Below, piece by piece: positions 8,464 through 18,151 of a DNA stretch of 46,734 nucleotides (position 1 is its first letter; the number at the start of each line of letters is the position of its first letter). The DNA is from Acidobacteriota bacterium (lineage in GTDB: Bacteria > Acidobacteriota > Vicinamibacteria > Vicinamibacterales > JAHECP01), in assembly GCA_024641665.1 (NCBI GenBank), contig JAHECP010000030.1:1-46734 (forward strand), given 5' to 3'. A program made the translations under genes and the position numbers. The notes under the pieces are model-generated. The model searched no databases. It was not told where the DNA came from and worked only from the letters and a program-made list of their open reading frames with translations.

Positions 8464-8643
8464 GGCACAGACCGCTCGCCGCGAAACCCGCTTCCGCAGG
8501 CCGGAAAAACGCCGCTCCGGCCTATCGTCCCTGTACGCGGCGTGGGGGCCCCATCCCCACGCCCTGTCACTGGCCTACGCGGCGTTTTTCAGACTGTCGC
8601 CGACGGCCTGCTCCAAGGGTTTTCGCCGCGAGCGGTCCGTGCC
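8464..8643. repeat. Giant foldback element D (180 bp)
   Basis: There are three nested stems. 8464-8479 pairs with 8628-8643 (15 of 16). GAAAAACGCCGC (8504-8515) pairs with 8579-8590 (12 of 12). GGCGTGGGG (8539-8547) pairs with CCCCACGCC (8555-8563, 9 of 9). Intervening segments pair partly (for example GCAGGCCG on both arms). It lies in the 384-bp divergent spacer before the S9 peptidase; no gene is seen there. Confidence 0.78.
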
Positions 8644-8745
8644 GACCGACAGCCTCATGTCGCCGGGTAGCCTGTCCGAGTTCACCGCCTGCGGTCCCGA
8701 CGCCCGCGGGACCGCTCGCCGCGTGCTGGAGCGGGCGGGATCCTG

Positions 8746-8778
8746 TATAAGAGTGTGACCATTCTCCATGAGAAGGAG
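8746..8778 (+). promoter_or_regulatory. -10-like box and ribosome site of the S9 peptidase gene
   Basis: TATAAG (8746-8751), directly preceded by TG, is a good -10-like element in GC-rich DNA; no convincing -35 is present. AGAAGGAG (8771-8778) lies 6 nt before ATG 8785. It decides that start over the upstream in-frame GTG at 8755, which would fall at the expected transcription start. Confidence 0.45.
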
Positions 8779-8784
8779 CCGCGT

Positions 8785-11066
<2,282 letters not shown>

Positions 11067-11070
<4 letters not shown>

Positions 11071-12113
11071 GCGCGCGGCTGCGGTGGGCGGTGGCGGCGG
11101 CCGCGACGCTGGCCGTCGTCCAGGCGGCGGCGGCGCCGCGGTGGCGCACGCAGAAGAGCGGCGTGGACGCGCGGCTGCGCGGCGTGAGCGCGGTGAGCGA
11201 CACGGTGGCGTGGGCGAGCGGCGCGGACGGCACGGTCGTCCACACCGAGGACGGCGGGCGGCACTGGCAGCGGCTCACGGTGCCGGGCGCGGAGAAGCTG
11301 GACTTCCGCGACATCGACGCGGTGGACGCGCGGACGGCGTACGTCCTCAGCATCGGCCCGGCCGACCAGTCGCGTATCTACAAGACGACCGACGCGGGCG
11401 CGACGTGGACCCTGCAGTTCACCAACGACGAGCCGCACGCGTTCTACGACGCCATGGCGTTCTGGGACGCCGACCACGGCATCGCGGTGAGCGACTCGGT
11501 GGACAACGTCTTCGTGATCGTCCGCACCGAGGATGGCGGGCGGACGTGGACGCGGGTGCCGGCGGCCGGCCTGCCGCCGGCCCAGGACACCGAGGGCTTC
11601 TTCGCGGCGAGCGGCACGAACGTGACCGTCTACGGCTCGGACCACGTGTGGTTTGGCACCGGAGCCGGGGACACCTCGCGCGTGTTCCGGTCGTCGGACC
11701 GCGGGCTGACGTGGCAGGTGGCCGAGACGCCCATTCCGGCCGGGCCGTCGGCCGGCATCTTCTCGGTGGCGTTCCGTGACGCGCTGCACGGCGTGACGGT
11801 CGGCGGCGACTACCAGAAGGAGATGGAGGCGTACGACAACGCGGCGATCACGTCGGACGGCGGCGCCACGTGGACGCGGCTGCGCGGGCTGGGCGGCTTC
11901 CGCTCGGTCGTCGCCTGCGTGCCCGGTGCGGCGACGCCGTCGCTCCTCGCCGTGGGGCCGGAGGGCGCCGACTTCTCGGCCGACGAGGGCGCGAGCTGGA
12001 CGCGGCTGTCGATCGCGGGCCTGCACACGTTCAGCTTCGCGCCGCCCACCGCGAAGGGCGTGGTGGGGTGGGGCGCCGGCGAGCGGGGCCGCATCGCACG
12101 CTTCGAGATGTAG
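11067..12113 (+). CDS. Exported BNR-repeat beta-propeller protein (HCF136/YCF48-like)
   Basis: This 348-residue protein starts at GTG 11067, inside the stop of the peptidase gene, with GGGGGAGAAG just before it. After a signal peptide (about residues 1-23, ending AAAAP) come six Asp-box/BNR motifs: [45 protein letters not shown] and FSADEGASW. These define a seven-bladed propeller like plant/cyanobacterial HCF136 (YCF48) and bacterial 'oxidoreductase/glycosyl-hydrolase BNR' proteins. No catalytic residues are apparent, so it more likely binds a partner or ligand in the periplasm. Co-translation with the S9 peptidase suggests a shared extracellular peptide or protein target. This is an inference from gene order only. 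Confidence 0.82.
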
Positions 12114-12156
12114 ACGCCGGCCTCCCCGTCGCCACAAAGGGGCGGGCTTCCCCTCC

Positions 12157-12235
12157 CTGACCGCCCGTGGGCGCCGGCTCCTGCCTTCGCTGACGCTCCG
12201 GCGCGACTCGCCGAAGCCTTGGCGACGGCGGTCAG
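12157..12235. repeat. Small foldback repeat R2, copy 1
   Basis: The outer stem CTGACCGCC (12157-12165) pairs with GGCGGTCAG (12227-12235). The inner arms CCTTCGCTGACGCTCCGGCG and CGCCGAAGCCTTGGCGACGG are imperfect reverse complements. Related copies lie at 19731-19799 and 36465-36527, sharing CCTTCGCT, the AGCCT.GGC block and GGCGGTCAG. It lies after a gene end and 78 bp before the next start. Confidence 0.7.
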
Positions 12236-12312
12236 TCGGCCCGTTGATATACAATCCCCGCGATTTGTCGTCCTTTCGGCTTTCGTCCTCATTCCCTTCC
12301 TGGAGGCCGATC

Positions 12313-13944
12313 ATGCGCTCACGGCGGGTCGTCCTGGGTTTCGTGCTCGTGTTCGCGTTCGTCGTGTCGCTCACCGGGGCCCCCCGCCAGCGGAGCGGCC
12401 AGCAGCCGGCCGCGCCGCAGCCGGACAGCCCGAGAATCGCGGCGCTCAAGCAGGCCATGGTGAAGGAGGTGGAGGCGCGGCAGGGCCTGAGCGCGCAGAT
12501 GGTGGACATGGTCTACAGCTTCGGGGAGCTCGGCTTCCAGGAGTTCGAGACGTCGAAGTACCTGACCGGCATTCTCGAGAAGGAAGGCTTCAGCATCGAG
12601 CGGAGCATCGCCGGCATCCCGACCGGCTGGGTCGCCACGTGGGGATCGGGCAAGCCGGTGATCGCGCTCGGCAGCGACGAGGACTGCATCCCGCAGGCGT
12701 CGCAGAAACCGGGCGTGGCGTATCACGACCCGATCGTCGAGGGGGCACCGGGGCACGGCGAGGGCCACAACACGGGCCAGCCGCTCGTCATCACGGCCGC
12801 GCTCGCGGCGAAGGCCGTCATGGAGCGCGAGCACCTGCCCGGGACGATCAAGATCTTCCCGGGCATCGCCGAGGAGCTGCTGGGCGGCAAGGCGTATTTC
12901 GTGCGCGCGGGCGTGTTCAAGGACGTGGACGTGGTGCTCTACAACCACATCGGCAGCAACTTCGGCGTGAGCTGGGGCGCGTCGATGGGCAGCGGGCTCG
13001 TGTCGGTGGAGTACTTGTTCGAAGGGGAAGCCGCGCACGCCGCGGCCGCGCCGTGGCGCGGGCGCAGCGCGCTCGACGCGGTGGAGTTGATGGACGTCGG
13101 GTGGAACTTCCGGCGCGAGCACCTGCGCCTGCAGCAGCGCTCCCACTACGTCATCACCAACGGTGGCGACCAGCCCAACGTCGTCCCGCCCGACGCGTCG
13201 GTCTGGTACTACTTTCGCGAGGTGGACTACCCGCACATCAAGGAACTGCGGGAGATCGGTGACACGATGGCCACGGCCGCCGCGATGATGACGAACACGA
13301 AGGTGAGCTGGCGGGTGCTGGGCGCCGCGTGGCCGCAGCACGGCAACAAGACGCTGGCCGAGATGACCTACGCGAACATCCAGCGCGTGGGCCTGCCCGA
13401 GTGGAACGAGACGGACGTCGCGCTCGCGAAGGCCACGCAGCGCGAGATGGGCGTCCCCGAGCGGGGGCTGGCCACCGAGATCGGCCTGCTGCGCGGCCGC
13501 GAGTCGATTCCCGAGGCGGAACAGCGCGGCGGCGCGTCGGACGACATCGGCGACGTGATGTGGAACGTGCCGACGGCCACGCTGATGTACCCCGCGAACT
13601 TCGCGGCCGGGCCCGGTCACCACTGGTCGAACGGCATCGCCGAGGCGACGCCCATCGCACACAAGGGCGTGACGGCCGGCGCGAAGGTGCAGGCGATGAA
13701 CATCATCGATCTGCTCATGCGCCCGGAGCTCGTGCGGCAGGCCTGGGACTACTTCAACAACGTGCAGACCAAGGACCAGAAGTACGAGTCGCTGCTCGGC
13801 TCGGACGACAAGCCGGCGATCTGGCTGAACACGGGGACGATGGAGAAGTACCGGCCGGAGATGCGGAAGTACTACTTCGACCCGACGAAGTACTCGTCGT
13901 ACCTGGATCAGCTGGGGATCACGTACCCCACGATCAAGAAGTGA
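12313..13944 (+). CDS. Secreted M20-family amidohydrolase (AbgB-like)
   Basis: This is a 543-residue protein with a signal peptide (about residues 1-26) and a two-domain M20D-type metallohydrolase body. Family landmarks are IALGSDEDCIPQASQ (metal-binding strand), GHGEGHNTG, IAEELLGGKAYFVRAG (general-base glutamate region), a dimerisation domain with AAHAAAAPWRGRSALDAV, and a terminal GPGHHWSNG. Related AbgB/indoleacetyl-amino-acid hydrolases have GHGCGHN; here the Cys is Glu, an unusual replacement at a metal-site position. ATG 12313 follows TGGAGG (12301-12306). An AT-rich TATACAAT (12248-12255) may be the -10 box. The likely role is hydrolysis of an amide or acyl-amino-acid in the periplasm. 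The length is longer than the usual 400-480 residues because of a C-terminal extension of about 70 residues. Confidence 0.85.
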   Translation: MRSRRVVLGFVLVFAFVVSLTGAPRQRSGQQPAAPQPDSPRIAALKQAMVKEVEARQGLSAQMVDMVYSFGELGFQEFETSKYLTGILEKEGFSIERSIAGIPTGWVATWGSGKPVIALGSDEDCIPQASQKPGVAYHDPIVEGAPGHGEGHNTGQPLVITAALAAKAVMEREHLPGTIKIFPGIAEELLGGKAYFVRAGVFKDVDVVLYNHIGSNFGVSWGASMGSGLVSVEYLFEGEAAHAAAAPWRGRSALDAVELMDVGWNFRREHLRLQQRSHYVITNGGDQPNVVPPDASVWYYFREVDYPHIKELREIGDTMATAAAMMTNTKVSWRVLGAAWPQHGNKTLAEMTYANIQRVGLPEWNETDVALAKATQREMGVPERGLATEIGLLRGRESIPEAEQRGGASDDIGDVMWNVPTATLMYPANFAAGPGHHWSNGIAEATPIAHKGVTAGAKVQAMNIIDLLMRPELVRQAWDYFNNVQTKDQKYESLLGSDDKPAIWLNTGTMEKYRPEMRKYYFDPTKYSSYLDQLGITYPTIKK

Positions 13945-13972
13945 CCGTGTGACGCCACATCCGTGATCACTG

Positions 13973-14221
13973 ACGGCTACACGAAGGCACGATGCGCTGC
14001 GCGGCGGCCTGCCCGCCCGGCGGGCGTGCCGGGACCGGGACGGACGCGCGCAAGAGCGCGCTCATGGCCGCGGTCGCGTTCTTGCACGCGTCCGTTCCGG
14101 TCCGGCCGGCGGCCTGGCAGCACGCGCTGCCGGCCAGGCCGCGCAGGCCGCCGCCCACTGCACGGAAGGCAGGGGGGTCGTATCGTGGGCTTCGGTTTGT
14201 TTCGTGCCTTCGTGGTGCCGT
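13973..14221. repeat. Giant foldback element E (249 bp)
   Basis: The outer arms 13973-13992 and 14202-14221 match in 18 of 20 pairs (ACGGCTACACGAAGGCACGA and its partner). The inner arms 14032-14060 and 14075-14103 match in 26 of 29 pairs around a 14-nt loop (CTCATGGCCGCGGT). Between them, GCGGCGGCCTGC occurs on the left and in reverse complement on the right. It fills the 303-bp gap between convergent genes; no gene is seen there. Confidence 0.8.
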
Positions 14222-14247
14222 ACGTGGTTGTCCTTCCGTGACACGCG

Positions 14248-15687
14248 TCAGCGCGTGCCGATCTTGAGCATCGCGTCGCTCAGGCCGGGCTGGGCCATCA
14301 GCTTCTCGATGTCGGCGATCTCGATCGGCACGAAGGCCGATAGGTTCTCGTAACCGGTGTCGGTGACGAGCAGCATGTCCTCGAGCCGGATGCCGAGGTG
14401 CTCATCCTCGAGACGCAGAGCCGGCTCGATCGTGAAGACCATGCCCGGCTCGAGCGTGTCGGGCGGGTTCGGCCCCCGCACGTCGTGCACCTCCATGCCG
14501 ACGTCGTGGCCGAGGCTGTTGGCGCGGCTGCGGCGGTAGCCCTCCACGAACTCCACAGCGGCCCGCCTGATGGCCGGGTCCGTGAACGGGTACTCGGCCA
14601 GCACGGCGTCCATCCTGCCCACGGCCGTCCGGATGATGTCGCGCGGCGCCACGTGCGCCTGGATCGACGTCATCAGCGCCTGGTATAGCTTCAGGTACAC
14701 GCCGTAGAGCTCGCGCTGCCGCGGCGTGAAGGTGCCGCTCGCGGGAAACACGCGCGTGACGTCGCCCTGGTAGTACTTGTAGTCGGGTCCGTAGTCGAAC
14801 TGCACCAGGTCGCCGTCCTGGAGCGCCGCCGTGTCCTTGTGGTAGTGCGTGTAGTAGGTGTTCCTCCCCGTGGCGATCAGCGCGAAGTAGGACGGCCCGT
14901 AGGCGCCGGCCTTCTTGAAGACGAACTCGGCGTCGGCCTGCAGCTCGTACTCGTGTATGCCGGGGCGCGCGTCGCGCATGGCCTCCATGATGGCGAGACC
15001 CGTGATGCGCGTGGCCTCGCGGATCACCGCGATCTCGCGCGCGCTCTTGTAGAGGCGCAGGCCGTCGAGGATCGGATCGAGGTCCTCGAGGCTGCACCGC
15101 GGGGCCGCGGCCTTCAGCTTGCCCACGAAGGCCTCGACGCGCGAGACGCGGCCGTCCCATGGGTCGGCCTTCGTTGCCGTCCAGAGGTTGGCCGGATCGC
15201 TCGAGGAGGCCTCGCCGAGAACCTCGGGACGGAACGGGGTGTAGATCGTGCGGCCGTCGCGCGCGACGGCCGCGAGCACGCCCGCGAAGTCGTCGCGGTC
15301 GAGCACCTCGTCGATGCCGGTGGCCCTGGCGGCGTCGGGGCCGGGGTAGAGGCCCGGACCGAACATGCGCTGCTCGCGTCGCTCGTCGCGCGGCTTCAGG
15401 AAGAGCGTCGTCTTCTTCGTCCGGCCGTCGATGAGGACGAGCGCGCGCGGCTCGGCCACGCCGGTCAGATAGAAGAACTGGTTGTTCTGACGGAAGGCCT
15501 GCTCGCCGGGCCGCTCGGTCGTGCCCTCGAGGACGGCCACGGCGTCGCCGATGCGGTCCATGACGCGCGCGCGCCGCGCCGCGAACTCCTCGGGCGGGAA
15601 GATCTCGGTGCCGGTGAACACGGGTTGCGCCGCCGGCCACGCGGCCAGCGCGACGAGCGCCGCCGCCAGGAGCCCGATGCGCCTCAT
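14248..15687 (-). CDS. Exported M24B Xaa-Pro aminopeptidase
   Basis: This is a 479-residue protein. A signal peptide (residues 1-20, ending AWPAAQP) is followed by an N-terminal creatinase-like domain (RRARVMDRIGDAVAVLEG, FYLTGVAEPRALVLID) and a C-terminal pita-bread metallopeptidase domain. Dinuclear metal ligands are seen in order: D in QFDYGPDYKYY, D in YQGDVTR, H in LGHDVGMEVHD, E in VFTIEPAL and E in GIRLEDM. It should remove N-terminal residues preceding proline. With the S9 peptidase nearby it forms a proline-peptide scavenging set. It follows GH31 on the same strand, but an 18-bp inverted repeat separates them, so co-transcription is doubtful. Length is normal for the family. Confidence 0.93.
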   Translation of the reverse strand: MRRIGLLAAALVALAAWPAAQPVFTGTEIFPPEEFAARRARVMDRIGDAVAVLEGTTERPGEQAFRQNNQFFYLTGVAEPRALVLIDGRTKKTTLFLKPRDERREQRMFGPGLYPGPDAARATGIDEVLDRDDFAGVLAAVARDGRTIYTPFRPEVLGEASSSDPANLWTATKADPWDGRVSRVEAFVGKLKAAAPRCSLEDLDPILDGLRLYKSAREIAVIREATRITGLAIMEAMRDARPGIHEYELQADAEFVFKKAGAYGPSYFALIATGRNTYYTHYHKDTAALQDGDLVQFDYGPDYKYYQGDVTRVFPASGTFTPRQRELYGVYLKLYQALMTSIQAHVAPRDIIRTAVGRMDAVLAEYPFTDPAIRRAAVEFVEGYRRSRANSLGHDVGMEVHDVRGPNPPDTLEPGMVFTIEPALRLEDEHLGIRLEDMLLVTDTGYENLSAFVPIEIADIEKLMAQPGLSDAMLKIGTR

Positions 15688-15705
15688 GGGGATCTCCTCG
15701 TCGGT

Positions 15706-15762
15706 CCGGCTAAAGCCGGCCCCTACGTACTCGCGTAACCTGTGGGGGCCGGCTTTAGCCGG
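15706..15762. repeat. 18-bp perfect inverted repeat (GGCTAAAGCCGGCCCC family)
   Basis: CCGGCTAAAGCCGGCCCC (15706-15723) and 15745-15762 are exact reverse complements around a 21-nt loop. Each arm also contains the self-palindrome CCGGCT..AGCCGG. It lies between the GH31 stop (15766) and the M24 start (15687), both on the minus strand, where it could act as a terminator. A shorter relative is at 23057-23076. Confidence 0.75.
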
Positions 15763-15765
15763 CCC

Positions 15766-18048
15766 TCAGACGCGCACGGAGAGGGGCCGCCCGGCGAAGG
15801 TCAACGTCCGGGTCTTCGCAGCGCCCGCGACGCGCACGTCGAAACGACGGGCGAGCGGTGGGCGCATGCGCGAGCCCTCGGCGAGCCGCAGGGTGAGGCG
15901 TCGCCCGCCGTCCTCCCACGCCATCTCCAGCATCGTCCAGTCCCGCGCGCGGTAGCCGAACGTGTGCCCGTCGTCTTCGTAGATGCGCGAGACGCCGTCG
16001 GCGCCGGGAAAGACGATCAGCGTCATGGGCGCCTCGGTCGGCTCGCCCGTGTACTGCTTCGCGGGACCGAGCGGCAGGACGGCGCCCGCCCGCACGTAGA
16101 GCGGCATCGTCGCGAGATCCACGTCGCGCGTGATCTCGCGCCCGCCGTCGATCGGTGTCTCGGTCCAGAAATCGTGCCACCGGCCGCGCGGCAGGTACAA
16201 CCGCCGCGCCGTCGCGCCCGGCTCGGTGACGGGCGCCACCAGGATATCGCGGCCCCACAGGTACTCGTCGCCGCGCGCGACGGCCGCGGGGTCGTCGGCG
16301 TGGTGCAGCCAGAGCGCGCGCATCACCGGCAACCCGGTGTCGTGCCCTTCGCGCACGGCGGTGTAGAGGTAGGGCATCAGGCGATAGCGCAGCTCGAGGT
16401 ACTTCCGGCAGATCGGCTCGACCGCCGCGTTGTGCAGCTCGCTCGGGTCGGGGTTCGCGGCGCCGCCGGCATAGGTGGAGATCTCGTTCGGCCCCAGCTC
16501 GCCCGTGTTCCAGCCCCACGGCAGCCGCAGGTGCCAGTCGCGCCCGTGGGCGCGGAAGAGCGGACAGAACGCGCCGAACTGGAACCAGCGGACGTGCAGC
16601 TCGCCCGTGTACTCCTTGGTCGGCACGAAGCCGCCGATGTCGGTGCCCCAGTAGCAGATGCCCGACAGGCCCGTGTTGACGGCGTCGGGCACGTGCGTGC
16701 GCAGGGTTTCCCAGGTGGAGTAGACGTCGCCCGACCAGAGGAACGCGGCGTAGCGCTGCATGCCGGCGTAGCCGTTGCGGTGCAGCGCGAACACGCGCTC
16801 GCCGGGCCGATAGCGCTCGGAGCCGTCCCAGTACATACGGATGCGGGCGAGGCGCGACGGCGCGTCCAGCCCGTCGCCCTGGTCGGGCCACCAGCCGTCC
16901 ACGCCGAGGTCGAACAACGGCTGGTGAATCGGCCAGTAGCACGCGACGAGCTGCCGATCGGGCCACGTGCGGCCCGAGCCGGTTGCGCCCGGCGCGGGCG
17001 GGCTCGGGCACGGATCGTCCACCGTGCCCACGAGCTCGTGGCCCTCGAGGACGACGTGCAGCACGACCTTGAAGCGCGCGGCGTGCAGCTCGTCGATCAT
17101 CCTCCTCGGATCGGGGAACGTCTTCGGGTTCCAGGTGAACTCGCCGTTGTTCGTGTTCCAGCCCGACGGTGTGAAGCCGGTGCCCAGATAGATGAGCGCG
17201 TCGCAGGGGAGCCGCTTCTCGCGGAACGTGCGCGCGACGCCCAGCACCTCGTCCGGACCGGCCAGCGTGCGGTGCGACTGCAGGTAGCCGAAGGACCAGA
17301 GCGGCGGCAGCTCCGGCCGGCCGGTGAGCCGCGCGTACTCGGCCATGACCTCGGCCGGCTCCGTCGCGCCGACGACGAAGATCTCGAGGGGAAGGGCGGC
17401 GCCGCCCTCGACAGCGGTGAAGCGCCCGCGGTCGCTCGTCAGGTCGAACGTCGCGTAGGGCCGGTGGACGAGCATCGCCCAGCCGCCCGTGCCGATCAAC
17501 CACTGGACGGGCACGCGCCCGCCGTGGGTGCGCAGCTGGTAGCCGCCCTGACCGCTCACCATCCGGTAGGCGGCGCCGCGGCGGTCGTACTGAGGTCCGC
17601 CCTCGCCCAGGCCGAGGATGGGGCCGGCGCCGAGGTCGAAGTCGACTGCGCCGGTGGCGGCGTCCACGCGGAGCGTCTGCACGGCGCGGCCGTCGGCCGT
17701 CTCGACGCGCAGGGTGAGCGGGTCGGCCGAGAGGTGTACCACGAGCCGGCCCGCGGCCACGCGGCGCGGCGCGGACAGTCGCCCGACGCCGCCCGCTCCC
17801 GGTGACGCGGGCACCACGAGCGACCCGTCCGGCGGTACTGGCAGCGGCCGGCCATCCGTCAGCGGCGCGACCGTCAGCCGGATGGTCAGGTCGCTCGCCG
17901 CGGAGACGAGGACCTCGACGGGCCGGCCGTCGATTGTGAGAGCGGGGCCGCCGTCCTGCGCGCGCCCCCAGCGCGCCAGCAGCACGGCGCCGGCGCCGGC
18001 CGCCCCCATCTGCTTCAAGGCCGTGCGGCGGGGCACTCGCGTGGGCAT
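15766..18048 (-). CDS. Tat-exported GH31 glycoside hydrolase (alpha-xylosidase/alpha-glucosidase type)
   Basis: This is a 760-residue protein. The N-terminus PRRTALKQMGAAGAGAVLL is a twin-arginine signal, so it is exported folded. It then has the GH31 order: N-terminal beta-sandwich (LGLGEGGPQYDRRG), catalytic barrel, and C-terminal beta domains (YLPRGRWHDFW, MPLYVRAGAVLPLG). The nucleophile is Asp389 in DGWWPDQGDG. Other family segments are GYLQSHRTLAGPDEV, WSGDVYSTWETLRTH, YWGTDIGGF and LFRAHGRD. It hydrolyses alpha-linked glucose or xylose; the sequence alone does not settle which. It is divergent from an FGGY sugar kinase resembling xylulokinase, which slightly favours alpha-xyloside. ATG 18048 has a weakly spaced GAGG upstream. 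Confidence 0.9.
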   Translation of the reverse strand: MPTRVPRRTALKQMGAAGAGAVLLARWGRAQDGGPALTIDGRPVEVLVSAASDLTIRLTVAPLTDGRPLPVPPDGSLVVPASPGAGGVGRLSAPRRVAAGRLVVHLSADPLTLRVETADGRAVQTLRVDAATGAVDFDLGAGPILGLGEGGPQYDRRGAAYRMVSGQGGYQLRTHGGRVPVQWLIGTGGWAMLVHRPYATFDLTSDRGRFTAVEGGAALPLEIFVVGATEPAEVMAEYARLTGRPELPPLWSFGYLQSHRTLAGPDEVLGVARTFREKRLPCDALIYLGTGFTPSGWNTNNGEFTWNPKTFPDPRRMIDELHAARFKVVLHVVLEGHELVGTVDDPCPSPPAPGATGSGRTWPDRQLVACYWPIHQPLFDLGVDGWWPDQGDGLDAPSRLARIRMYWDGSERYRPGERVFALHRNGYAGMQRYAAFLWSGDVYSTWETLRTHVPDAVNTGLSGICYWGTDIGGFVPTKEYTGELHVRWFQFGAFCPLFRAHGRDWHLRLPWGWNTGELGPNEISTYAGGAANPDPSELHNAAVEPICRKYLELRYRLMPYLYTAVREGHDTGLPVMRALWLHHADDPAAVARGDEYLWGRDILVAPVTEPGATARRLYLPRGRWHDFWTETPIDGGREITRDVDLATMPLYVRAGAVLPLGPAKQYTGEPTEAPMTLIVFPGADGVSRIYEDDGHTFGYRARDWTMLEMAWEDGGRRLTLRLAEGSRMRPPLARRFDVRVAGAAKTRTLTFAGRPLSVRV

Positions 18049-18137
18049 GTGGCGGAGCCTCTCGGGATCGCGCGCTACGGTTGGTCCGGATCCTATACCG
18101 GCCGCCCGGCCCGGTGAAACCGCGCGCCGCTTCCTGA

Positions 18138-18143
18138 TACACT
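18138..18143 (+). promoter_or_regulatory. -10-like box implying a near-leaderless sugar-kinase mRNA
   Basis: TACACT within CTGATACACTCC ends 8 nt before the GTG start at 18152. Transcription would therefore begin within a few bases of the start codon, and no ribosome site is present. A leaderless or almost leaderless transcript is the simplest reading. Confidence 0.4.
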
Positions 18144-18151
18144 CCCGGGCC

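Noticed and set aside
8755-8784. Earlier GTG start for the S9 peptidase
   Set aside because: It would coincide with the expected transcription start and lacks a ribosome site; ATG 8785 follows AGAAGGAG and begins a proper signal peptide.
13992-14267. Small frames within the 303-bp spacer between the M20 and M24 genes
   Set aside because: They are translations of the foldback element arms on either strand; no ribosome site or domain.
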